Shown one piece after another: positions 37,020 to 46,800 of a stretch of DNA of 64,000 nt. Origin of the DNA: Rhynchopus euleeides (Eukaryota > Euglenozoa > Diplonemea > Diplonemida > Diplonemidae); NCBI GenBank assembly GCA_963210315.1, contig OY723273.1:2284322-2348321 (forward strand). Direction: 5' to 3'. The notes beneath the pieces were generated by a model that worked only from the letters and a program-made list of their open reading frames with translations, was not told the DNA's origin and ran no database searches. Within the stretch, counting starts at the first letter, position 1. Every line of letters starts with the position of its first letter. The position numbers were made by a program, and so were the translations under genes.

Positions 37020-37829
37020 ATGCGGACCTGGCTGCTCCGCGTCGGCGGAGGTGTTGCTGCTGGTTTCTTCACCGGCAGCGTCGCTGATGCCAAAACACTA
37101 AAGATCGACGACGCAGGCGTCGGGAGGGGTCCTGGCGGTGCTTGGGGGTTGGACCGCTTTGACCGTGACTGGGACAAGGAGCACCTGACGCAGCCAGACC
37201 TCCTGGGGAAGAACCAGCAAGAAGCCAGCAAGCGTGGTGTGCGGAGCATCATCCTCGTGCGCCACGGGCAGTACTACCTGGAGACAGGCGAGCTGACGGA
37301 CCTTGGGCGGAGACAGGCAGAGTTGTCTGCGCAGCGGGTGGCTGTCATGTGCGAGGGGCTTGCTCTTCCGGGTCCGCCGACTTCCCTCGTGGTCAGCTCT
37401 GCGGTGCGGGCCATGCAGACCTCGCAGCCCTTCATTAAGACCCTGAACCTCACGCCTGAGGTGGACGACCAGCTCCGTGAGTGCTGGCCGTGCCACCCCT
37501 TCGACAGGGAGCCGTCGAAGTCGACTGACATCGTCCGTGGCCATGCACAGGCGGAAGGTGCGTACCGGCGCGTGTTCCGCCGCCCTGCGAGTGAGAAGCA
37601 TGACGAGGTTGTCGTCGTTGTTGCCCATGCCAATGTGATTCGCTATTGGGCCCTCAGAGCCCTGCAGGCACCCCCCGAAGCCTGGACCCTCTTGGCCATC
37701 CCGCATGCGAGTGTTACACACATCCGCGTGTCCCCGTCTGGCAACGTGTCGGTGCGGTGCATCGGCGACTCCGGCTTCTTCCCTCCAGACATGGTCACCA
37801 CTAACAATGCCAGACTGGGAGCGGCGTAA
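37020..37829 (+). CDS. PGAM5-like mitochondrial Ser/Thr phosphatase
   Basis: A single exon encodes 269 residues. The protein belongs to the histidine phosphatase (phosphoglycerate mutase) superfamily. It has the RHG motif with the catalytic histidine (ILVRHGQYY, about residues 80-88), the SSAVRAMQT block, the second histidine in VVAHANVIRYW and the GDSGFFPPDMVT end. The last two features closely match metazoan PGAM5 (HANVIRY; GDTGFMPPD). A hydrophobic N-terminal segment (LLRVGGGVAAGFF) is consistent with a mitochondrial membrane anchor, and FDRDWD resembles the PGAM5 WDxNWD multimerisation motif, though imperfectly. PGAM5 proteins are protein phosphatases acting in mitochondrial quality control; that role here is inferred from family. 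The ATG is the first after the AG at 37004; the frame upstream has no better start. Length is close to metazoan PGAM5 (about 290). Confidence 0.88.
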   Translation: MRTWLLRVGGGVAAGFFTGSVADAKTLKIDDAGVGRGPGGAWGLDRFDRDWDKEHLTQPDLLGKNQQEASKRGVRSIILVRHGQYYLETGELTDLGRRQAELSAQRVAVMCEGLALPGPPTSLVVSSAVRAMQTSQPFIKTLNLTPEVDDQLRECWPCHPFDREPSKSTDIVRGHAQAEGAYRRVFRRPASEKHDEVVVVVAHANVIRYWALRALQAPPEAWTLLAIPHASVTHIRVSPSGNVSVRCIGDSGFFPPDMVTTNNARLGAA

Positions 37830-38439
37830 AATTTTGCCGCGGTGGCAATCTTAGTACATCTCGCGCCACCCCCCCACCACCCACCCCCTCCCCCCGCCCG
37901 CCCTCCCCACACCACGGACTAGTCGGGCAGTGACGGGTGGGGTCGACTAGTCGGGACGACGGGTGAAAACTCGACAGGCGGCACCCGTCGACTCGACGGG
38001 TGAACCTGCTGAAACGACGGGTGTTCCAGCCATTTCCTGTTGATATGGGCCAATTTCCATTGAAAACTAGGGGAGTACCTTGCATGGCATCAGGTTATTT
38101 TTCACGCCGAGCTATCTTCCCTGCACAGACCCACCCCCCCATTACTTTCCATTTACAATTCCTACTTGATGGGGCCTCAAGTGCATGTGCGACGGCTGTT
38201 CTCGTGGATTTTCATTGTTCGAGGGATCTTGACTCTGACAAACTGTGTCAGTTTGACAGAGCAACGTACTTCATGAAGGTGATCACTTTTCTGCCAGGCA
38301 AATTTTCGCCCCAGCCCCCAACCCTTGCACAACCCACAAGGCAGTCTCCAAGATACCGTACCCTCATCACCACCCAGGCCAAGATACCCCAAGATACCAT
38401 CATCACCACCCAGGCCACCCAGACGAGCCACACCAATCA
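37830..38439. other. Intergenic between PGAM5-like gene and the 209-residue gene
   Basis: It contains a C-run block at 37866-37910, the GACGGGTG motif cluster, and just before the next gene an imperfect duplication at about 38347-38415 (AGATACC...CATCACCACCCAGGCC twice). No gene is seen. Confidence 0.6.
37932..38021. repeat. Four GACGGGTG motifs plus one inverted copy
   Basis: GACGGGTG occurs near 37932, 37962, 37994 and 38015, and CACCCGTC near 37984, interleaved with two GACTAGTCGGG words. Spacing is 20-33 bp. It lies 100-190 bp after the PGAM5-like stop and about 420 bp before the next ATG. It could be a protein-binding cluster or a decayed minisatellite. Confidence 0.45.
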
Positions 38440-39069
38440 ATGCCAGCGGCAAAGCGTACTGCAGCGCAGGCCCTCGCCAGCGCTGTGGACATGACGGTGT
38501 TTGTACGTGCTTGGATCAACACGTACGTTGTCGAGCGTGATGCTGATGGGTTGAGCCACATGACCCTGAAGCAGCTTCTCGGCAAGCTGACGGATACTAC
38601 CATCAAGTCGACTGATCCCATCATCAGTCTTGCCCTGTACAAAAAGTATGAGAAGCTGGGGGGTGGGGTGATCAGCAAGTCGACCGCGCTGAAGGATGGT
38701 CGCACGATGTACGCTGCCCGTGTCAATAGCGGGTCAGACATCGAGTTTGTCGGGTTGGGCCTCCGGAAGAGCAACGGGAAGGACCACCCGACAGGGCTCA
38801 AGGAGATGGCCGACGCCTGCCCCGCGGCACCTATCGGTACCGCTGCAGCTATGGTGAAGCTGTACGAGGCGGAGAAGAAACAGGCACAGAAGACCCAGCA
38901 GAAGACCGGGCCACCGAAGGCCAACAAGGTGGCCTACCCCCACTGCAGCCCCACTGGGCACAATAACTGCACTCTTGACGAGCGAGGCAACTTCTTTTGT
39001 TCCACACAGCATACTGTCACCGCAAGACAGACCACTTCTCACACGGGATCAGACACACCTGCGTTGTGA
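38440..39069 (+). CDS. Unrecognised 209-residue soluble protein
   Basis: An open frame starts at ATG 38440 (MPAAKRTAAQALASAVDM) and ends at TGA 39067-39069. I do not recognise the family. The first 135 residues look like a compact mixed alpha/beta domain (FVRAWINTYVV, LKQLLGKLTD, ISLALYKKYEKLGGG). Residues 145-165 are Lys/Gln-rich and probably disordered or coiled (EAEKKQAQKTQQK). The tail has four Cys/His-containing stretches (HCSPTGHNNC, FFCSTQH) that could bind metal, but this is speculative. There is no signal peptide or membrane segment. Its base composition and third-position GC match the neighbouring genes, and it is on the same strand, which supports a real gene. The last 20 residues are low-complexity; an acceptor-like TTGTTCCACACAG near 39000-39010 leaves open an unannotated intron there. 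Confidence 0.6.
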   Translation: MPAAKRTAAQALASAVDMTVFVRAWINTYVVERDADGLSHMTLKQLLGKLTDTTIKSTDPIISLALYKKYEKLGGGVISKSTALKDGRTMYAARVNSGSDIEFVGLGLRKSNGKDHPTGLKEMADACPAAPIGTAAAMVKLYEAEKKQAQKTQQKTGPPKANKVAYPHCSPTGHNNCTLDERGNFFCSTQHTVTARQTTSHTGSDTPAL

Positions 39070-39205
39070 GTGAAGGGTTGCCTTCGGTATCGGAGGGCTG
39101 CCTTGCTCTTCTCTGCATCACTACCACTGCCCCTTGCCTTGTTTGGTTGCACTCTTCATCTTCCATAACCCCTCCCTCTGAACAGGCTTCGGCGACGTTG
39201 TTACA

Positions 39206-41143
39206 ATGGCTCCGCGGTCGCGCGCGGCTGTGTGGGCGAAACGCCTGCTCGTTGCCTCTGGTGTTACTGCGACAGGTGCCTATGGCGGATTCTACATGTG
39301 GGTTCGTCGCTACGACCCTGGCGTGGCAGGGAAGGCGCGGGTCACGCGTGTGCTGGTGGAGGAGGATGGCTCCCTGAAGGACTCGACTCTCCGTGCGTCT
39401 TCCATCTCGATTGCCTTCCGGTACCTGCAGCTTGCGTGCCTGTACCTTCCGCTCCTCCTGACGTACCACATCTGCCTGATGAACCCCACACTGTCCCGCA
39501 TGTGGCAGGAGTGGTTCATCGAGGCGATCCAGTGGTCGGGGCCTGCCTTCATCAAGCTGGCGCAGTGGCTCGCGACACGCAGGGACCTTGTTGCCCCTGA
39601 GTTCCGCCAGTATGTGTTTGCACTTTTCAGTTTTCAGTTTCCTGCGAATCTGTCCTCCTGGCTTTTCGTCACCCCACATTCACCACTTCCCCACACAGGC
39701 TGCTGAGCAGGCTTTTCGACCATGTGAAGCCGCACCCGTACGAGTTCACAAAGCAGACAATTGAAGACGACCTTGGTATGCTGGCTTGTCACCTCCCTCC
39801 CATGTACGTCACACACAGGCAAGACGGACGAGATCTTCGAGTGGATCGATGAGGAGCCTGTTGGCAGTGGGAGCATCGCACAGGTGCACCGCGCAAAGCT
39901 CCGGGATGGGGACATGGTTGCCGTGAAAGTGTGCCACCCGCATGTGCGGGAGCGCATTGCGCTCGACTTCCATGTGCTGAACAGCCTTGCCCGTGTTGTT
40001 GACCAGCACTTTCCTTCCACAGCCTGGATGCTGCTCCCGAGGATGGTATGCCTGAGTGCACGACTGTCTTGCATCACCGTCCTCACTGACAGGCCCTGTC
40101 GTGGACGACCCATCTTGCCCAGCAAATCGACTTGAGGATCGAGGCAGAGAACCTCGACTTCTTTGCGGAAAACTTCGAGGGCATGGACACTGACCGCTTT
40201 GCGACGTTCCCGAAGGTAATCCGTCCCTACGTGTCAACGAGGGTGCTTGTCGAGGAGTTCGTGGAGGCACACACGGCGAGCGATGAGTATCTGACGTATG
40301 TCCTCTGTCTTGAGCGTCTTCTGTGTCATGTGCTGTGCTGTGCAATGCTCGTTGTCCCAATACCACCCACATCATTTCAGCTCCCTCCCGATGGAACTGC
40401 GCACCCACCTGGCCGAGGTGGGGATGGACACCTACCTGAAGTTCCTTCTCCGCGACAACTGGCTGCACGGCGACCTTCACCCTGGCAACATCCTCGTCGA
40501 GTCAAAGGCGCCAGAGGGCAAGAAGTGGCCCCGGGTTTACCTGGTGGACTGCGGGCTGTGCCAGTACCTGGAGCCGGAGGAGAAGGAGACTGCGCGCATG
40601 GTCCTGGAGGGCTTTGCCAAGTGGCATGACCTCACACTTGCAAAGGCACTGTGGATCATGGGGAAGGACGCGACGCAGCGTCCTGGCCTTGACTTTGACA
40701 GCTTCCACAACACTGTGGTCGAGGTGTTCAAGTACTACCAGCCTGCAAAGGGTTCGGACTCGTGTATCGTCGGCCGCCTTCTGGAAGCCATGTTCGATGC
40801 CGTGCGCATTCACCAGCTGCAGATCGACCCGCAGTTCTGCTCGCTCCTGTTCGGGGCCCTGATCCAGGAGAACTTCGTGATGACGCTGGACGGCAACTTC
40901 AACATCGTCAACCGTGTCATCCCGTGGCTGGCAGGGCAGGGCATCACGTCGCGGGGGATGTTCCAGAACTTCACCGGGCTGTTCTGGGGTGATGACAACG
41001 ACGTGAGGGAGGAGCTCGGTCCCGAGATGGAGAAGAAGGGGATGCTCCGGATTGAGGGTGGCGCCCACAAGGCCTTCGACGCAGAGCGCGACGAAGGCGG
41101 GAAGGCGGAGTGGAAGAGGGGTATCCTCGAGGCCTCACACTAA
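39206..41143 (+). CDS. ADCK2-like atypical kinase (UbiB/ABC1/COQ8 family)
   Basis: The exons are 39206-39609, 39699-39775, 39819-40045, 40093-40295 and 40381-41143, giving 557 residues. Introns are 89, 43, 47 and 85 nt, all GTATG...AG, and each join restores UbiB sequence. An N-terminal hydrophobic segment (LLVASGVTATGAYGGFYMWV) and a second near residues 75-90 suggest a mitochondrial membrane protein. Family landmarks are GPAFIKLAQWLATRRDL (the KxGQ region, here KxAQ), VGSGSIAQVHRAKL (nucleotide loop), VAVKV (lysine), QQIDLRIEAENL (UbiB-specific), HGDLHPGNILV (catalytic loop) and LVDCGLCQYL (DFG position). The ATRRDL stretch and the short insert pattern point to the ADCK2/Mcp2 branch rather than COQ8. 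These proteins support mitochondrial lipid or ubiquinone metabolism; the substrate here is unknown. The start lies 21 nt after a CTGAACAG acceptor-like site. Confidence 0.9.
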
Positions 41144-42066
41144 CTCAGCCCTCGCCACTTCGCGAATCACGACCCGGATTCCGTGTGATAATGAAACTTC
41201 ATGCGTGAGAGAGGAGGAATGCGTGTGTACCTTCTTGCAAATCTTGGAAGTGGTTCTTCGGAAATATCAACATACTGGGGGCCTTCGCTCAGCTTGTGTC
41301 AGTTTGTCACCTCTTTTGTGAGGCGACTCCCTTTGCTGCACTTTTGGGCGAAGACCCCCACTTGAACAGAATGGACAACGTGTCCGATATTCTCTCTATT
41401 ATTACGGTGAAAGAACCACGCGATTCCAGCAGCTGACAGTTGGATTTCGAACTCTCCGAGATTGGATGATTGTGTCCTGTGACCTCTGGAGTTGCGCTTG
41501 TGACGACCGGGGATCCAAACAAGATCTACAACATCTGTGCACCTCGAAGCCACTTGTTGTTTTTGTTTGTCGTTACGTGCTTTGTGTGCTTTGTGCGTGA
41601 GAGAATACTCGAGTTTGCTGACTCGTTGGGCATTGTCGCGATGCGCGGCTTTCATATCTTCTCTCCTGTGTATGTATGTCTCCATGTGCCAGTCTCGCCA
41701 CCATATCTTTCGGACGGTCCGCGCGGAGTCAACGTGGAGGCTGCTCTGAGATAAACACTTCAGATTGCCAGCCATCCCTGAGCCTCCAGAATCGCCGGAC
41801 TGTCTGGTCCTTTTTGTCTTTCATGATGTGACTTGCTCAGTCTCCGTTTGTATCACAGTTCACTTCTGCCTGGAGGATGGCTCCGTGCAGAACTGCAGGA
41901 TCTCCTGTTATCAGAGAAACATGTTGCGTCTTGGTTTGCAGACCCACTGAAGGCCTTTGTCCACCCGCCGCACCCCCCACCCGTTGTCAAAAAAGCACAT
42001 GTTGCACCTTCGTTGGTTTGCCAAGCAGATCACTTTCCCACCCCTACACTGCAGGGCAACAACACC
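41144..42066. other. Intergenic between ADCK2-like and ferrochelatase genes
   Basis: No gene is supported. An open frame continuing upstream from the ferrochelatase to 41833 has no ATG that would extend conserved sequence, and it contains an acceptor-like CCCCTACACTGCAG ending at 42054, 13 nt before the chosen ATG. Confidence 0.6.
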
Positions 42067-43408
42067 ATGTCAAGCGACAAGCAGCCCACGCTGGCCCGGA
42101 TGGTGTGCCGGACTGTCGTGCTGCCTGTCCTGGGGGCAGCAGGCGTCTACTTCGGCCGGGACCGCCTGTCCCAAATTGACTGGACTGACCCCCGTAACCT
42201 GCTTGTCGTGGGGACCGCTCTGTATTTGGGCAAAGCGTTGGTGCAGGGGTTCAAGAAGCCGCTTCCCACAGACAACGTTGTGTATGATGAAGTGACAAAG
42301 CCAGGAACGACGGGCGTGCTCCTGGTCAACCTTGGGACGCCAGAGGGTGTCGATGTCCCGTCCGTGCGGAAGTTCCTCAAGGAGTTTCTTTCCGACGAGC
42401 GCGTGATCGATGCTCCCGCGCACTGCAGGTGGATGCTCGTGAACCTGATCATTGCCCCCTTCCGTGCCCCAGGGTCTGCTGCCATGTACAGCCGCATCTG
42501 GGATACTGAGAAACGTGACAGCAGCTTGGGCTCTCCCATCATGAGGTACGGTGTGGAGCTTGCCCGTGGCGTGGAGCAGAGCTTGCGCGCGAGTCACCCA
42601 GGAAAGTTCCACGTTGAGCTCGCCATGCGTTACCAGACTCCCTCGATTGAGCAGGCCCTGATGTCCCTGAAGCGCAAGTGCGTCGAGAGCATCGTCGTTG
42701 TTCCCCTGTTCCCGCAGTACTCATCGGCGTGCACCGGATCCATCCAAGAGAAGGTGTTTGACGTGCTGCGGACCTGGGACCGTATCCCGATCCTGATGAT
42801 GTCAAACACGCTGCTGAACATGAAAGGTTTCGTCGAGACGTTCCAGGAGACGGCGAAGGAATACATGCGGAATGAGTACGACCACTACATCTTCAGCTAT
42901 CACGGTGTCCCTGTCAAGCAGATCAGCAAGGGATCAAAAGAGTGCAACCCAGTTGGCTGCCCGAAGACGGGGTGCTGCTCGTCCTTTACTGAACGGAACA
43001 GGCTGTGCTACAGGGCAGGCTGCTACGAGACATCCCGACTCATTGCGAAGGCTGTCGGGATCCCCGAGGACAAGTACACGGTGACATTCCAGTCGCGCCT
43101 CGGCCCAACTCAGTGGCTGCAGCCGTACACGGACACGACGCTGACGGATTTTGTTGCTGCAGACACAAAGCGCGTCCTCGTCTTCAGCCCGGCGTTCGTG
43201 GCAGACTGCCTCGAGACTATCGATGAGATCGGGAGTGAGCTGCGCGACGAGTTCCTTGCGGCGGGGGGTGAGCGTATGGACCTGGTGCCGAGCCTGAACT
43301 CGAACGAGATCTTCGTGCAGGGGGTGTCTGACCTGGTATGTCTCGCCTGCATGTCCTTGCACTACTCGTCCACGTCACGAACAGGTGCGTAAAATGGCAG
43401 TATTCTGA
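42067..43408 (+). CDS. Ferrochelatase, cysteine-rich bacterial type
   Basis: The exons are 42067-43335 and 43385-43408, giving 430 residues; the 49-nt intron (GTATG...AACAG) adds only VRKMAVF and the stop. The enzyme inserts Fe2+ into protoporphyrin IX, the last step of heme synthesis. Two N-terminal hydrophobic stretches (MVCRTVVLPVLGAAGVYFG and NLLVVGTALYLGKAL) suggest mitochondrial inner-membrane targeting. Conserved blocks are LLVNLGTPEG, YSRIWDTEKRDSSLGSPI, VVPLFPQYSSACTGS, FSYHGVP (catalytic His), FQSRLGPTQWLQPYT and FSPAFVADCLETIDEI (catalytic Glu). An internal cysteine cluster (CNPVGCPKTGCC, then CYRAGC) is typical of many bacterial ferrochelatases and is unlike the C-terminal Fe-S site of animals, which is absent. 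The start is the ATG just after an acceptor-like AG at 42054. Confidence 0.93.
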
Positions 43409-43883
43409 CGAAGCGAGAATGCCTGAATCTAACTCCAATGTGAACCAGGAACAAACGCAACTCACTGCACCCAGAAGAAGTTTCAGTCTGATCCGCTGGT
43501 GGTTACAACATCGATAGAGTGCCACCAAGCGACTTTACGCGCCTACTTATCCTACGAACGCGTCAAACGAAAACTTGTCCTTGGAATAATAGCAGTAGGC
43601 AACCTAATGGATACGGGACACAAACGGTGTTGAGGAAGCTGTTGTTAGGACAATGACCCCGTCAACAGGCGAATTCCGTCGTTGTGGGAGTGGATGAGGT
43701 TGTACATGAAGTGCTGGCCTCTTCCCGTCCACAGCATGCTGGTAGTTGGTAGTCTCAGGGAGGAAGGAGAGGCAAAAGAACGTGAAGCTGCTCCAGAAAA
43801 ACCCCACCCGAATCACGCGACAAGTCACTATAAACCCGATTGCTGACGAGAGCAAAGTCTGGAAATATCCTGGACCTCACGGC
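43409..43883. other. Intergenic between ferrochelatase and satellite
   Basis: No gene is seen. This is ordinary mixed-composition sequence that runs straight into the first degenerate satellite unit (ATTCAGATTTCAGAAAACC) near 43884. Confidence 0.55.
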
Positions 43884-46800
43884 ACATTCAGATTTCAGAA
43901 AACCTGGAGCTGTGGGCATTCAGATTCCTGAAAACCTGGAGCTGTGGGCATTCAGAGTTCAGAAAACCTGGAGCTGTGGGCATTCAGATTCCTGAAAACC
44001 TGGAGCTGTGGGCATTCAGAGTTCAGAAAACCTGGAGCTGTGGGCATTCAGATTCCTGAAAACCTGGAGCTGTGGGCATTCAGAGTTCAGAAAACCTGGA
44101 GCTGTGGGCATTCAGATTCCTGAAAACCTGGAGCTGTGGGCATTCAGATTGCTGAAAACCTGGAGCTGTGGGCATTCAGAGTTCAGAAAACCTGGAGCTG
44201 TGGGCATTCAGATTCCTGAAAACCTGGAGCTGTGGGCATTCAGAGTTCAGAAAACCTGGAGGTGTGGGCATTCAGATTCCTGAAAACCTGGAGCTGTGGG
44301 CATTCAGATTCCTGAAAACCTGGAGCTGTGGGCATTCAGAGTTCAGAAAACCTGGAGGTGTGGGCATTCAGATTCCTGAAAACCTGGAGCTGTGGGCATT
44401 CAGATTCCTGAAAACCTGGAGCTGTGGGCATTCAGAGTTCAGAAAACCTGGAGCTGTGGGCATTCAGATTCCTGAAAACCTGGAGCTGTGGGCATTCAGA
44501 TTGCTGAAAACCTGGAGCTGTGGGCATTCAGAGTTCAGAAAACCTGGAGCTGTGGGCATTCAGATTCCTGAAAACCTGGAGCTGTGGGCATTCAGAGTTC
44601 AGAAAACCTGGAGGTGTGGGCATTCAGATTCCTGAAAACCTGGAGCTGTGGGCATTCAGATTCCTGAAAACCTGGAGCTGTGGGCATTCAGAGTTCAGAA
44701 AACCTGGAGCTGTGGGCATTCAGATTCCTGAAAACCTGGAGCTGTGGGCATTCAGATTCCTGAAAACCTGGAGCTGTGGGCATTCAGATTCCTGAAAACC
44801 TGGAGCTGTGGGCATTCAGATTCCTGAAAACCTGGAGCTGTGGGCATTCAGATTGCTGAAAACCTGGAGCTGTGGGCATTCAGAGTTCAGAAAACCTGGA
44901 GCTGTGGGCATTCAGATTCCTGAAAACCTGGAGCTGTGGGCATTCAGATTCCTGAAAACCTGGAGCTGTGGGCATTCAGATTCCTGAAAACATGGAGCTG
45001 TGGGCATTCAGATTCCTGAAAACCTGGAGCTGTGGGCATTCAGATTCCTGAAAACCTGGAGCTGTGGGCATTCAGATTCCTGAAAACCTGGAGCTGTGGG
45101 CATTCAGATTCCTGAAAACCTGGAGCTGTGGGCATTCAGATTCCTGAAAACCTGGAGCTGTGGGCATTCAGATTCCTGAAAACCTGGAGCTGTGGGCATT
45201 CAGATTCCTGAAAACCTGGAGCTGTGGGCATTCAGATTCCTGAAAACCTGGAGCTGTGGGCATTCAGATTCCTGAAAACCTGGAGCTGTGGGCATTCAGA
45301 TTCCTGAAAACCTGGAGCTGTGGGCATTCAGATTCCTGAAAACCTGGAGCTGTGGGCATTCAGATTCCTGAAAACCTGGAGCTGTGGGCATTCAGATTCC
45401 TGAAAACCTGGAGCTGTGGGCATTCAGATTCCTGAAAACCTGGAGCTGTGGGCATTCAGATTCCTGAAAACCTGGAGCTGTGGGCATTCAGATTCCTGAA
45501 AACCTGGAGCTGTGGGCATTCAGATTCCTGAAAACCTGGAGCTGTGGGCATTCAGATTCCTGAAAACCTGGAGCTGTGGGCATTCAGATTCCTGAAAACC
45601 TGGAGCTGTGGGCATTCAGATTCCTGAAAACCTGGAGCTGTGGGCATTCAGATTCCTGAAAACCTGGAGCTGTGGGCATTCAGATTCCTGAAAACCTGGA
45701 GCTGTGGGCATTCAGATTCCTGAAAACCTGGAGCTGTGGGCATTCAGATTCCTGAAAACCTGGAGCTGTGGGCATTCAGAGTTCAGAAAACCTGGAGGTG
45801 TGGGCATTCAGATTCCTGAAAACCTGGAGCTGTGGGCATTCAGATTCCTGAAAACCTGGAGCTGTGGGCATTCAGATTGCTGAAAACCTGGAGCTGTGGG
45901 CATTCAGAGTTCAGAAAACCTGGAGCTGTGGGCATTCAGATTCCTGAAAACCTGGAGCTGTGGGCATTCAGATTGCTGAAAACCTGGAGCTGTGGGCATT
46001 CAGAGTTCAGAAAACCTGGAGGTGTGGGCATTCAGATTCCTGAATACCTGGAGCTGTGGGCATTCAGATTCCTGAAAACCTGGAGCTGTGGGCATTCAGA
46101 TTCCTGAAAACATGGAGCTGTGGGCATTCAGATTCCTGAAAACCTGGAGCTGTGGGCATTCAGATTCCTGAAAACCTGGAGCTGTGGGCATTCAGATTCC
46201 TGAAAACCTGGAGCTGTGGGCATTCAGATTCCTGAAAACCTGGAGCTGTGGGCATTCAGATTCCTGAAAACCTGGAGCTGTGGGCATTCAGATTCCTGAA
46301 AACCTGGAGCTGTGGGCATTCAGATTCCTGAAAACCTGGAGCTGTGGGCATTCAGATTCCTGAAAACCTGGAGCTGTGGGCATTCAGATTCCTGAAAACC
46401 TGGAGCTGTGGGCATTCAGATTCCTGAAAACCTGGAGCTGTGGGCATTCAGATTCCTGAAAACCTGGAGCTGTGGGCATTCAGATTCCTGAAAACCTGGA
46501 GCTGTGGGCATTCAGATTCCTGAAAACCTGGAGCTGTGGGCATTCAGATTCCTGAAAACCTGGAGCTGTGGGCATTCAGATTCCTGAAAACCTGGAGCTG
46601 TGGGCATTCAGATTCCTGAAAACCTGGAGCTGTGGGCATTCAGATTCCTGAAAACCTGGAGCTGTGGGCATTCAGATTCCTGAAAACCTGGAGCTGTGGG
46701 CATTCAGATTCCTGAAAACCTGGAGCTGTGGGCATTCAGATTCCTGAAAACCTGGAGCTGTGGGCATTCAGATTCCTGAAAACCTGGAGCTGTGGGCATT

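Noticed and set aside
41833-42066. N-terminal extension of ferrochelatase by 78 residues
   Set aside because: The extension contains a pyrimidine-rich acceptor-like AG at 42054, has no ATG at its start and has no similarity to ferrochelatases or obvious targeting features.
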